A stretch of DNA of 64,000 nucleotides from assembly GCA_964511185.1 (NCBI GenBank), contig CAZEDU010000002.1:30753-94752 (forward strand), written 5' to 3'. Below are positions 17,340 to 26,045 of this stretch, piece by piece. The translations under genes and the position numbers were made by a program. The DNA comes from CAZEDU01 sp964511185 (GTDB taxonomy: Bacteria > Myxococcota > Myxococcia > Myxococcales > Myxococcaceae). Below the pieces are notes generated by a model that ran no database searches, was not told where the DNA came from, and saw only the letters and a list, made by a program, of their open reading frames with translations. How positions within the stretch are numbered: position 1 is the stretch's first letter; each line of letters opens with the position of its first letter.

Positions 17340-18497
17340 ATGCGTTCCTCTCCCTCTTCGTTCTTGTGCCTCTTGGCGCTGCTGGCAGGTCCGGCCGTGG
17401 CGGCGCCGTACCAGACCACGGCGGGCTTTTCGCCGTACCAGCCGCTGCCCACGGACGATGCGCGCACGCAGGTCCTGTGGGCCGCGCGCGCGGGCGAGGT
17501 GACGGCCAACGCCGAGTCGGTCGTCGCGTTGCCGTTCGGGTTTCGCTTCTACGGCGTCACCCACACCCAGCTCGTCGTCTCGACGAACGGCTACGTGAGC
17601 TTCGACGGCGCGGGCTCGGGCAGCTGCGATGGCTGCGGCGTCAACCGCTCGATGGGCGCCGCGTCCGCGCCCAACAACTTCATCGCGGTGCTGTGGGACG
17701 ACCTGAGGGTCGCGCGTCACTTCAGGCCAGGCCACGCCGACGCGCGTGTCTCGGTGCGCGTGCTCGGCGAGGCGCCGCACCGCGTGTTCCAGGTCGAGTG
17801 GCTGCGCATGGGGGTGCGGCCGGGCCCTGACGCGTGCGCGACCTGCTCGTACTCGTTCGCGTCGGCGCAGCTGTCGCTCTCGGAGAGGACGCAGAGCATT
17901 CGGTTGCACTACGGCCCCGGCAACAGCTACGCGCCTCCGAATTACCCGACCGACTACGGCGGGCTGTCGTTCAGCGCCGGGGTGGAAGGCCCGCCGGGCA
18001 TGGGCGGGCAGAACCTCTCGTTTCCCACGTTCGTGTGCGCCAGCGCGGCCGTCTGCCACGGCGTCAACCGCCTCGATGGGTACTTCATCGATCTCGCACC
18101 GTCGGCCGACCTCGCGGTGGCGTCGGTCTCGGGGCCTGCGGCCTTGAGGCCCGGCGCGCCCATCACCGTGCAGGTGACGCTCGAGAACCCGACGGGCCTC
18201 GCCGCGCCGAGCCGCTCCTACCGCTTGGCGCTGTCGACCGACGCGGTGCTCTCGCCGGACGACGCCGACATCGCGGTCGGCGTCACCCGCCAGGTCGCCG
18301 CGGCCCAGACGCACGTGCTCGACGTGGAGGCCACGCTGCCGCCCACGCTCCTGCCGGGCGACTATTTCTTGTTGTTCGTCCTCGCGCCGGGCGACGCGGT
18401 GAAGTCGAACGACGTCGGGGTCAGCCTGCCCACCCCGGCCGACTCGCCGATCGCCACCTTCGAGCCGACGAGCAGCGCGACCGCCGGCCGCCTCTAA
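17340..18497 (+). CDS. secreted protein with CARDB-like C-terminal domain
   Basis: 385 aa. A signal peptide (FLCLLALLAGPAVAA) precedes a beta-rich domain (VVALPFGFRFYGVTHTQLVV, STNGYVSF) of the kind found in nidogen-like and myxobacterial surface proteins, with a Cys-x2-Cys pair. The last 130 residues (SADLAVASVSGP, ITVQVTLENPTG) look like a CARDB/Ig-like adhesion domain. A GTG two codons upstream is an alternative start. Probably exported; no enzymatic motif is seen. Confidence 0.75.
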   Translation: MRSSPSSFLCLLALLAGPAVAAPYQTTAGFSPYQPLPTDDARTQVLWAARAGEVTANAESVVALPFGFRFYGVTHTQLVVSTNGYVSFDGAGSGSCDGCGVNRSMGAASAPNNFIAVLWDDLRVARHFRPGHADARVSVRVLGEAPHRVFQVEWLRMGVRPGPDACATCSYSFASAQLSLSERTQSIRLHYGPGNSYAPPNYPTDYGGLSFSAGVEGPPGMGGQNLSFPTFVCASAAVCHGVNRLDGYFIDLAPSADLAVASVSGPAALRPGAPITVQVTLENPTGLAAPSRSYRLALSTDAVLSPDDADIAVGVTRQVAAAQTHVLDVEATLPPTLLPGDYFLLFVLAPGDAVKSNDVGVSLPTPADSPIATFEPTSSATAGRL

Positions 18498-18526
18498 GGC
18501 GCGAATCGTTTAAGGCTCGAATCGTT
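18495..18526. repeat. tandem 16-bp repeat, two copies
   Basis: TAAGGCGCGAATCGTT (18495-18510) is followed directly by TAAGGCTCGAATCGTT (18511-18526), one mismatch. The first copy contains the stop codon of the upstream gene. It lies between convergent genes. Function unknown. Confidence 0.6.
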
Positions 18527-18620
18527 TGAGTGAGATCATCTGGCCGTGTCGGAGGACACGTCCGCACAGCTTTGGGCCTGGAGGGAAAGGGGTCTGGACT
18601 GTCGCTCGCTCTGAGCGGCG

Positions 18621-20054
18621 TCACTCCAGCCGCCAGTCGAACGCCGCGTCCGGCTCACAGTCGGGCCGCACGCGCACCAACTGAAGCCCGTCCCGTTCCG
18701 CCACCGCGCTGCCCGCGCGCTCCGCCGCCGGAGCGATGACGTAATTGTAGTGGCGCTCGTTCGCCGGCGGCCGCTCCGCCGAGTAGAGCGGCACCGGGCG
18801 ATGCAGGTACGTGTAGCCGCCCACGTAGGCCAGCGCCTGCGTGCGGACGAGCAGGCCGCACAAGTCAGGTTGCTGGTGGGCGGCCCACAAGAGCCGGTTC
18901 TCGGCGCCCCCGGCGTTGAACGCGCTCTGCTGCGTTGCTCCGACGCCGACGTCGCGCCGAGTGAGCCCGGGCAGCCTCACCGCGCTGAGCGTCACCGCCA
19001 GCCCCAAGGCGGCGAGGCCAGCCCACCCCGCGCGCGCGTGAAGGCGCGACAGCTGAGAGATGCCCAAACCGGCGAGCGCGCAAAGCAAGGGCAGGGCGGG
19101 GAAGAGGAAGCGCAGCTCTTTGTGGGGCGTGAACAGGTGCGCCAGGAAGAAGGCCGCGAAGAAGAGCGCCAGCGGCGGCGAACGGCGCGCGCCCAGCAGC
19201 GCCAAGGCGCAGAGCACCGGCCACAAGGGCCCGAGCGAAGCCCACAGGTGGCGGGGGTAGAAGGCCGGCGGCGCCACGCCGAACAGCGCGCTCTTGCCCT
19301 CCAGCAGGTTGAAGCCCAGGTACGCGCGGGCCGAGTGAAACCAGCTCCCCCACGTCAGCGCGTCGATGGCGCCGTAGAGCACCGCCCCCGCGGCGAACAC
19401 GGCGGAGATCTCCAGCGCCGCCTTCGCCTGCCGGCGCGCCAACCAGAGCAGGACGAGGCCGACGCCGAAGAGCGCGCAGTGGAGCCGAAAGAAGACCGCG
19501 AGCGTGAGCAGGCCCGCTCCGGCGAGCCGCTCCTGCGCGGTCGCCTCGCGCGGCATCGCCCAGGCAAGGCCCAGCACCACGGGCAGCGCCGCCGCGGTCT
19601 CGCTCATCGCGCGAGGCGCGAAGTACGCGGAGAGCCCCATCACCGCGAACGCCGCCGTCGCCGCCGCGGCGCCCCACGCATCGGCGCCCAGCCGGCGCGC
19701 GAGCTGTCCGCTGGCCCAAGCGGCGGCGAGCCCGCTCGCGCACAAGAGGGCTCGAATCACCCCGAGGCACACGCGCGGGTCGTCCGCGCCGAGCCAGTGG
19801 GCCGCCTTCATCCACAGCGCGAACGTCGCCGGGAGCGCCCAGTGCCGCGCCCCCGCCACGAACTCCCAGGCGCGCAGGCCGTACCCGAACGCCAGGCGGT
19901 GGGCGGGCTCGAGCGTCTGGTGAACTTCGTCTGGCCAGTAGAGGCCGTGGTCGGTGATCGCGACCCACGCGCGCAGCGCCGCCCCAGCGACGAGCGCGAC
20001 GCCGGTGAGCACGAAGGCCGGCTCCCTCCAACGCGCGAGCCACCGTTGAGCCAT
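18621..20054 (-). CDS. GT22-family (PIG-B/ALG9-like) mannosyltransferase
   Basis: 477 aa polytopic membrane protein. The first loop has YWPDEVHQTLEPAHRLAFGYG and ...AWEF, and a later loop has HKELRFLFPALPLL. These match the DE...E and HKE.RF.FP signatures of GT22 GT-C mannosyltransferases, which make GPI anchors and N-glycans in eukaryotes. About 9-10 helices are predicted. The bacterial acceptor is unknown. The start MAQRWLARW at 20054 was chosen because there is no nearby upstream Met. It is divergent from the cytochrome b gene. Confidence 0.82.
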   Translation of the reverse strand: MAQRWLARWREPAFVLTGVALVAGAALRAWVAITDHGLYWPDEVHQTLEPAHRLAFGYGLRAWEFVAGARHWALPATFALWMKAAHWLGADDPRVCLGVIRALLCASGLAAAWASGQLARRLGADAWGAAAATAAFAVMGLSAYFAPRAMSETAAALPVVLGLAWAMPREATAQERLAGAGLLTLAVFFRLHCALFGVGLVLLWLARRQAKAALEISAVFAAGAVLYGAIDALTWGSWFHSARAYLGFNLLEGKSALFGVAPPAFYPRHLWASLGPLWPVLCALALLGARRSPPLALFFAAFFLAHLFTPHKELRFLFPALPLLCALAGLGISQLSRLHARAGWAGLAALGLAVTLSAVRLPGLTRRDVGVGATQQSAFNAGGAENRLLWAAHQQPDLCGLLVRTQALAYVGGYTYLHRPVPLYSAERPPANERHYNYVIAPAAERAGSAVAERDGLQLVRVRPDCEPDAAFDWRLE

Positions 20055-20144
20055 CGATGGGCTTCCTACTGGAGCCGCTCGTCGGAGCGATAAGAAAAAC
20101 CGCGCTTGGCAACGGCGCCTGGGCTGGGGCATGGAGGGCTGCGC

Positions 20145-20792
20145 ATGGCCACCTCCACCCGCTCCTTCCGCTGGTCGCGCTTGGGCTCGCTCCTGTCGGT
20201 CTTGCCGCTCGGCGTTTGGACCATCAACCACCTGTGGGACAACCTGGCGGTCTTCGGCGGCCCCGACGCGTGGCAGAAGGCGGTCACCGGCCACGCGCAC
20301 CCGGCTTCGTTGATCGCGACGATGGTCGTCGTGCTCCTGCCGCTGGTGCTGCACACGCTGTGGGGCGTGCAGCGGCTGTTCTCGTTCCGGCCGAACAATC
20401 AGCGCTATCCCTTCTTCGTGAACCTGCGCTACCTGCTGCAGCGGCTCGCGGCCATCGGCGCGCTCTTCTTCATCGGCGCTCACCTGTGGCTGGCGATGAT
20501 CAAGCCGCGCTTCTTCGAAGGTCGCCCGGAGCCGTTCGAGGACATCGCGCGCGAGATGCGCTTCCACGGGCCAACGCTCGTGGTCTACCTGCTGGGAACC
20601 TTGGCGGTCTGCTTCCACCTGGCCAACGGGCTGGCGACGTTCGCCTTCAACTGGGGCGTCATCTCGGGCGGCCGGTCGATCCAGCGCTCGCAGTGGGCGG
20701 CGATCGCGCTGTTCGTCCTGTTTTTGGCCATGGCGTGGGGCGCGGTGTTCGGCCTGTTCCGGGCCGGTGACGTGCTCGGTCCTGCACACTAA
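20145..20792 (+). CDS. sdhC: succinate dehydrogenase cytochrome b558-type subunit
   Basis: 215 aa with five predicted helices. Sequence (LPLGVWTINHLWDN, LLPLVLHTLWGVQRL, LLQRLAAIGALFFIGAHLW, VCFHLANGLATFAFNWGV) matches the b558 single-subunit membrane anchor of Bacillus/Wolinella-type complex II, in which conserved His residues bind two haems. Start at 20145 has GGAGGG about 6 bases upstream, and the protein begins MATSTRSF. No sdhA or sdhB follows; the next gene is a peroxiredoxin 97 bp away, so the anchor appears to be an orphan in this window. Confidence 0.85.
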   Translation: MATSTRSFRWSRLGSLLSVLPLGVWTINHLWDNLAVFGGPDAWQKAVTGHAHPASLIATMVVVLLPLVLHTLWGVQRLFSFRPNNQRYPFFVNLRYLLQRLAAIGALFFIGAHLWLAMIKPRFFEGRPEPFEDIAREMRFHGPTLVVYLLGTLAVCFHLANGLATFAFNWGVISGGRSIQRSQWAAIALFVLFLAMAWGAVFGLFRAGDVLGPAH

Positions 20793-20888
20793 TTTCTCCA
20801 AAATCGCTTCAAGCACGTGCGTGGGAAAGGCCGCACCCGTTAAGAATGTCGTCTTCCCACGACCCACGAACCTTCACGGAGGACGATC

Positions 20889-21527
20889 ATGAGCATTCGC
20901 ATCGGAGACACCGCTCCCGACTTCACCGCCGAGACCACCGAAGGAACCCTTCGCTTCCACGAGTGGCTGGGCGACAGCTGGGGCGTGCTGTTCTCGCACC
21001 CCAAGGACTTCACCCCGGTGTGCACCACCGAGCTCGGCGCGGTGGCCAAGCTCAAGCCTGAGTTCGACAAGCGCAACACCAAGGTCATCGGCCTGTCGGT
21101 CGACCCGCTGAACGCCCACCAGGAGTGGACGCGCGACATCGAGCAGACGCAGGGCTGCAAGATGAACTTCCCGGTGATCGCCGACGGCGACAAGAAGGTC
21201 TCCGACCTCTACGGGATGATCCACCCGAACGCGAACGACACCCAGACCGTGCGCTCGGTGTTCGTCATCGGCCCCGACAAGAAGGTGAAGCTCAGCCTCA
21301 CGTACCCCGCCAGCACGGGCCGCAACTTCGACGAGCTGTTGCGCGTGATCGACTCGCTCCAGCTCACCGCCAAGCACCGCGTCGCCACGCCCGCGAACTG
21401 GAAGAACGGCGAGGAAGTGATCATCGCCGCCTCGGTGAGCGACGCCGAGGCGAAGACCCAGTTCCCCAATGGCTGGAAGGCGGTGCGGCCGTACCTGCGC
21501 ATCGTCCCGCAGCCCAAGTCGCCGTAA
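20889..21527 (+). CDS. 1-Cys peroxiredoxin (Prx6 family)
   Basis: 212 aa thiol peroxidase that reduces hydrogen peroxide and organic hydroperoxides. The peroxidatic Cys45 lies in DFTPVCTTE. A long C-terminal domain (PANWKNGEEVIIAASVSD, FPNGWKAVRPYLR) is diagnostic of the Prx6 group; Cys105-like residue QGCKMNFPV is also present, so disulphide-based recycling cannot be excluded. GGAGG at 20878-20882 precedes the ATG. Followed by a secreted Sel1-PEGA gene 10 bp downstream. Confidence 0.95.
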   Translation: MSIRIGDTAPDFTAETTEGTLRFHEWLGDSWGVLFSHPKDFTPVCTTELGAVAKLKPEFDKRNTKVIGLSVDPLNAHQEWTRDIEQTQGCKMNFPVIADGDKKVSDLYGMIHPNANDTQTVRSVFVIGPDKKVKLSLTYPASTGRNFDELLRVIDSLQLTAKHRVATPANWKNGEEVIIAASVSDAEAKTQFPNGWKAVRPYLRIVPQPKSP

Positions 21528-21537
21528 GCTGCACCCG

Positions 21538-23619
21538 GTGACCAGACGGGCCGGGACGATCATGGTGGCGCTCTGGGCGATCGCGCTCTCGCAAGAGGCG
21601 GTCGCCCAGGAGTGCCGGTCGTGCTGGACCGAGCGCTGTCCGGCGCTGGCGAGGTACTACCCGAGCTGCTCGGCGGCGGCGCTGGTCCCCCCGCCGTCGG
21701 ACCGGTGCTCGAGCGCCGCGCGATGCGAGGAGCGCTGCCAAGCCGGCTCCGCGCAGGCCTGCACCCGGCTGGGGGGATTCCTCGAAGCCGGTCAGGCGGG
21801 GGCACCCAAGGACCTCCCGCGCGCGCTCGCCGAGTACCGCCGAGGTTGCGAAGGGAACGACGCGGCGGCCTGCGCGCGTGCGGGGGCGATGCTCCGCGAG
21901 GGCCTGGGCGCGCCGCGCGACGCGAGCGCGAGCGAGCCGTGGCTCAACAAAGCATGCGACCTGGGCCACGCCGATGGCTGTCAGGACTTAGGCCTCCTGC
22001 TCGAGCGTGGCGAGGCGGGCAAGGTCGAGCTGGCCCGCGCCGCGGCCTCGTATCACCGCGGCTGCGAGGCGGGCGCGGCGGAGGCCTGCGGCCTCGAAGG
22101 GCGCATGTACCTGTGGGGCTCAGGGGTGGCGGCCGCGCCGGAGAAGGCGGCGCAGTTCTTCGCCCGCGCGTGCGACGGCAAGCACCGCCCTTCGTGCGGC
22201 ATGCTGGCGCTCCTCCAGACGCGCGGCTGGGGCGTGCCGGCCGACGCGAAGCGCGCGCAGGCGCTGGCCGCGCGCGCTGGCGCCGCCGAGCCCCTGTGGG
22301 CGCCGCCCGTGCCTCCCACCGGCGCGGCCACGCTCATCGTCGAGACCCTGCCGCCGGGCGCGAGCGTCCTCATCGACGGCATGCGCGTCGGCGTGACCCC
22401 GCTCACCGCGCGCGTGCCCCCGGGAGAGCGCACCGTCGAGCTTCGGTTCGACCAGCGCGCGCCGCGGGTCCACACCTTGACGCTGGCGCCCAACGTCGCC
22501 CAGACGCTGCGGGAGTCGCTGCCGGCCACCTTGCGGATCGAGACGCGCCCCAGCGGCGCCGCGCTCACCCTCGACGGACGCGAGGTGGGCAAGAGCCCGT
22601 ACACCGCGACGCTGACGCGCGGAGATCACACCGTGGTGGCGCGGCTTGCGCCCTACGCCCCCGTGCAGCGGACGTTCCGCGTGCTCGAGGGGGAGACGCG
22701 CGTCGAGACGCTGACCTTGATGCTGGAGCCCGCGCGGCTCGAGGTCGACTCCTCGCCGCCAGGGGCCGCGGTGCTCCTCGACGGCAAGGAGGTGGGCCGC
22801 ACGCCGTTCGCGCAGGACGTGGACGCTGGGCAGCACACGCTCGCGCTCCGGTTGGAGGGCCACGAGCCGGTGACGCGCCCGATCCGGCTGGCCCGCGGCG
22901 AGCTGGCGCGTCACACCTTCACGTTCGAGATGACGCGGCGCCGGCTGTCCATCGAGTCGACCCCGCCTGGCGCCACGGTGCGCATCGACTCGGAGGTGAA
23001 GGGGGTCACCCCTTGGTCCGACCTGGTGCCGCTCGGCCCGAGGACGCTCGAGGTCTTCCTCGCAGGCCACGCGGGCCACGCGGAGACGCTCACCATTTCG
23101 GCGGCGGACCAGGGCGTGTCGCGCAAGCTGTCCTTGGCGCCCAGCCCGGTGACACTCAAGGTGGTGAGCGCGCCTCCCGGCGCCGACGTGCTGCTCGACG
23201 GCAAGAAGGTGGGCGTCACGCCGTTCGAGAGCGGCCTGACCGTGGGCACCCACCGGCTCGCGGTGGCATTGCCCGGGTACGAGCCTCCGCCGGAGACCGG
23301 CTTCCTCGCCGAGGCCGGACAGACCATCGAGCGCACCTTCGTGCTCACCCCTAGGTTGGTGGCGGTCACCATCGAGACCGCTCCGAGCGGCGCGGAGCTC
23401 GTCGTCGACGGCAAGCCGCGCGGTCCATCCCCGGCGGTGGTGGCGCTCCTGCCTGGCGTTCACCGCGTGCAGGCGCGGCTCGATGGCTACCCCGCGCGGG
23501 AGCAGCCGTTCACCCTCGCGCCGGGGGCGTCCACCACGTGGCGGCTGACGCTCGACCCGTCCGTGCCCTCGGAAGCACTGGAGAATTCGCCACTTCCTCC
23601 GCCCGCGGCGCAACCTTAG
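21538..23619 (+). CDS. secreted protein with Cys-rich Sel1-like repeats and six PEGA domains
   Basis: About 693 aa. A signal peptide (VALWAIALSQEAVAQ) is followed by four to five Sel1-like helical repeats with a Cys pair each (GCEGNDAAACARAG, ACDLGHADGCQDLG, GCEAGAAEACGLEG, ACDGKHRPSC), as in Helicobacter Hcp proteins. From about residue 255 come six PEGA domains, each with a PPGA/PSGA turn and a DG..G.TP motif. Likely a periplasmic or surface scaffold. Start GTG at 21538 gives an Arg-Arg before the hydrophobic core; ATG at 21562 is the alternative. Possibly cotranscribed with the peroxiredoxin. Confidence 0.85.
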   Translation: MTRRAGTIMVALWAIALSQEAVAQECRSCWTERCPALARYYPSCSAAALVPPPSDRCSSAARCEERCQAGSAQACTRLGGFLEAGQAGAPKDLPRALAEYRRGCEGNDAAACARAGAMLREGLGAPRDASASEPWLNKACDLGHADGCQDLGLLLERGEAGKVELARAAASYHRGCEAGAAEACGLEGRMYLWGSGVAAAPEKAAQFFARACDGKHRPSCGMLALLQTRGWGVPADAKRAQALAARAGAAEPLWAPPVPPTGAATLIVETLPPGASVLIDGMRVGVTPLTARVPPGERTVELRFDQRAPRVHTLTLAPNVAQTLRESLPATLRIETRPSGAALTLDGREVGKSPYTATLTRGDHTVVARLAPYAPVQRTFRVLEGETRVETLTLMLEPARLEVDSSPPGAAVLLDGKEVGRTPFAQDVDAGQHTLALRLEGHEPVTRPIRLARGELARHTFTFEMTRRRLSIESTPPGATVRIDSEVKGVTPWSDLVPLGPRTLEVFLAGHAGHAETLTISAADQGVSRKLSLAPSPVTLKVVSAPPGADVLLDGKKVGVTPFESGLTVGTHRLAVALPGYEPPPETGFLAEAGQTIERTFVLTPRLVAVTIETAPSGAELVVDGKPRGPSPAVVALLPGVHRVQARLDGYPAREQPFTLAPGASTTWRLTLDPSVPSEALENSPLPPPAAQP

Positions 23620-23633
23620 GTAAAATCGCCGCC

Positions 23634-24335
23634 ATGCTCCTTCTCCGACGAGCACTCGGGCTGTTCCCGGTCGCCGCGCTCCTGCTGGGCATCGCGGGCC
23701 TCAACGCGTTCGTCACCGAGCCGACCTTCTCGAGCCTGCTGCTCTTCCTCGCCGCGGTCTACGGCGTGCCGGTCGCCGTGTTCCGGACGCTCGAGGCGTG
23801 GGTCCCGCTGCGCGGTCGGGTGGGCTCGGCCGCCGAGCCGGAGCCGTTCGCGCACTGGGCGGCGCAGAAGACGCAGGCGCTCTTCAACGCGGTCCCGCTC
23901 CTCGAGGCGTTGATGCGGCTGTGGCCCGGCCTGTACAGCGCCTGGCTGCGCGCGTGGGGCAGCCACGTCGGGGCGCGGGTGCGCTGGCCGTTGTGGCTCA
24001 AGGTGTCCGACCGCAGCCTGCTCGACGTCGGCGACGACGTGGTGGTCGAGTCGAGCGTCGAGCTCATCGCGCACGAGTGGGTGAGCCGCAACGGCGTCGA
24101 CGTGGTGGAGATCAAACGCATCGCTTTGAGGTCGCACGCGCGCATCGGCGCGCAGGTCCTCATCGGCGCGGGCGTCACGGTGGGCGAGGGCGCCCGCATC
24201 GGCGCCGGCGCTCAGCTCGGCAACGGCGTCAGCATCGACGCCCACGGCGCGGTGAGCCCGGGGGCAGTGGTGATGGCCGCGCCCATCGTCGAAGGTCCCA
24301 CGTCCGTCACCGAGTCGACGGAGTTACCCCAGTAG
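23634..24335 (+). CDS. hexapeptide-repeat (left-handed beta-helix) acyltransferase-like protein
   Basis: 233 aa. Two hydrophobic helices at the N-terminus (FPVAALLLGIAGL, SLLLFLAAVYGVPVAVF) are followed by an amphipathic segment and then a left-handed beta-helix with hexapeptide repeats (ARIGAQVLIGAGVTVGEGARIGAGAQLGNGV is read as consecutive I-G-x4 turns, here divided by V and A). Such proteins are usually O-acetyl or acyl transferases. It starts 14 bp after the preceding stop. The substrate is unknown and no catalytic His is assigned. Confidence 0.75.
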   Translation: MLLLRRALGLFPVAALLLGIAGLNAFVTEPTFSSLLLFLAAVYGVPVAVFRTLEAWVPLRGRVGSAAEPEPFAHWAAQKTQALFNAVPLLEALMRLWPGLYSAWLRAWGSHVGARVRWPLWLKVSDRSLLDVGDDVVVESSVELIAHEWVSRNGVDVVEIKRIALRSHARIGAQVLIGAGVTVGEGARIGAGAQLGNGVSIDAHGAVSPGAVVMAAPIVEGPTSVTESTELPQ

Positions 24336-24340
24336 GCCCC

Positions 24341-24562
24341 ATGAGCTCCATCACCAAACCCCCCGCCGCTCCCCCTCCCGCCCCGCCGCGCCGGCCCGAC
24401 ATCGAGCACCATTTGAAGGAATGGACGTCGGGGACGCGCGGCGGCGGAAAGCTGCCCGCCGACTTCGGCTGGAGCACCAACCCGAAGCAGTGGCAGGAAG
24501 AGAACGGCGCCAACCTCCCCAAGGGCGCCGTGCGAGAGGCGGTCGAGCCGAAGCTGCCCTGA
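24341..24562 (+). CDS. small hypothetical protein, 73 aa
   Basis: Pro-rich N-terminus (PPAAPPPAPPRR) followed by a Gly/Trp-containing segment (KLPADFGWSTNPKQWQEENG). No family recognised. It starts 5 bp after the acyltransferase stop, so it is probably cotranscribed. Composition suggests a real, mostly disordered peptide. Confidence 0.6.
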   Translation: MSSITKPPAAPPPAPPRRPDIEHHLKEWTSGTRGGGKLPADFGWSTNPKQWQEENGANLPKGAVREAVEPKLP

Positions 24563-24587
24563 GGACAGCCTCGGCTCCTCAAGCTCG

Positions 24588-25958
24588 CTACAGCCCGCCG
24601 ACGCAGCCGAGCTCGATGTCGAGCGTGTGCGCCAGCCCGGACTTGAGCGTCGCGCACGAGGCGCCCTCGAGCAGGATCTCCGAGAAGGTCGTGTCGGTGT
24701 AGCGCCAACCATCGGCCGAGCCGGCGGTGACCGGCGCCCCGTTGAGCTTCACCACCACCTTGTCCGGCTCCCTGGGCGCGCGCATCAGCTTGAAGCTGCA
24801 GCTGGCGATGGTGACGATCTCGTTGAGCGCGGTCTGCAGCTCGGCCGCGTCCTGCGCGGTGTAATAGGCGGTGGGGCCCGACCGTGGCCGGCCGCCCGCT
24901 ACCGCGAGCTGCTGCAGCGCGGGGTTCGAGGCGCTGCTGATGCCGAGCACGAAGGTGTCGACGCCGGCGAGCTGCAGCGCCATCACCCGCGCCACCGAGT
25001 TGGTGACCGCGTTGACCTCGCAGTTCGGCACGCCGTCGGTCGCGAGGACGATGAAGCGGCGCAGCGGGCTCGGCAGCGAGGCGAGCGTGGTCTCCACCAC
25101 CGAGAGCGCCTGCGAGGTCGGCGTGTTCCCCGCGGGGCTGAGCACGTTCAAGGTCGCGGAGATGATGCCCGAGTTGCCGCCGCCGATCGGCACGTCGAAG
25201 AACGTCTTCACCCCGCAGATGTCTTGCTGGCCGGCCGGGTAGGTGAAGAGCCCCATGTTGAGCCGGCCGTCGAGGCCGGGGAGCACGGCGCCGAACGCCT
25301 GCGTGAGGGCGCTCCACTGCGTGGTGCTGCCGCTCATCCGCGTCGACATGCTGGCCGAGCGGTCCACCACGAAGAGCACGTCCGCGGGCGTGGTGGTGAT
25401 CGACTCGTGCTGCGACAACGGCTGGCAGGTCTGGCACGCGTTGGTGCCGCCGTTGGTCGCGCAGATGAGGCGCTCCTGCGCCGAGTAGGTGACCCCTTTC
25501 TTCGGATCGAACTGGGCGATGGCGGGGCCGAACACGAAGTCGACCTGGAAGTAGCAGGGCGGTACCTGGACCTTCAGCGTGTGCACGCCGGGGCCGAAGG
25601 TGCCGCTGTCGGCTTGGTGGATCTTCTGCTGGTGGGCGTTGGCGTTGGTGAACTTGGCCTCGGGCGCGGTGTACGACACGAGCGTCATCTCGCGCGCGGG
25701 GCACTTGGCGGGCACCTTGAACTCGACCTCGACGGTGTCGCCCTGCTTCACGCTCCCGTGCAGCTTCGCCACCGACTTGCCGTTCACCTTCCAGCGGACT
25801 TGCGTCACGCACTTGGCGAGCGAGGACGACAGCTCGCTCTCCGCCGTCTCTACCGCGCTCGAGTCGTTCGAGGGGTCGGACACGGCCTCGTCTTCGGTCG
25901 GTGCACAGCCAAGCCAGAGCGTCGTGAGAACCGCGGCCACCAGGCGCTTCGCCGTCAT
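24588..25958 (-). CDS. lipoprotein with von Willebrand factor A domain
   Basis: 456 aa. Signal peptide with lipobox LWLGC (Cys18). After a beta-rich N-terminal domain with several Cys, a VWA domain (about 190-395) begins with VLFVVDRSASMS, an intact MIDAS DxSxS motif, and continues with TSQALSVVETTL and VLATDGVPNCE. A small beta domain follows. Likely a surface adhesion or signalling protein; VWA lipoproteins of this layout are common in myxobacteria. Convergent with the upstream small gene. Confidence 0.87.
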   Translation of the reverse strand: MTAKRLVAAVLTTLWLGCAPTEDEAVSDPSNDSSAVETAESELSSSLAKCVTQVRWKVNGKSVAKLHGSVKQGDTVEVEFKVPAKCPAREMTLVSYTAPEAKFTNANAHQQKIHQADSGTFGPGVHTLKVQVPPCYFQVDFVFGPAIAQFDPKKGVTYSAQERLICATNGGTNACQTCQPLSQHESITTTPADVLFVVDRSASMSTRMSGSTTQWSALTQAFGAVLPGLDGRLNMGLFTYPAGQQDICGVKTFFDVPIGGGNSGIISATLNVLSPAGNTPTSQALSVVETTLASLPSPLRRFIVLATDGVPNCEVNAVTNSVARVMALQLAGVDTFVLGISSASNPALQQLAVAGGRPRSGPTAYYTAQDAAELQTALNEIVTIASCSFKLMRAPREPDKVVVKLNGAPVTAGSADGWRYTDTTFSEILLEGASCATLKSGLAHTLDIELGCVGGL

Positions 25959-26045
25959 GTTTGTCCCCGTTTCGTGTGTGACGTCGGGGCATCTACCCCG
26001 GGTGAAGTCCCCGGGGGAAAAACTTTCGGCGATTTTCGGTGGGAC

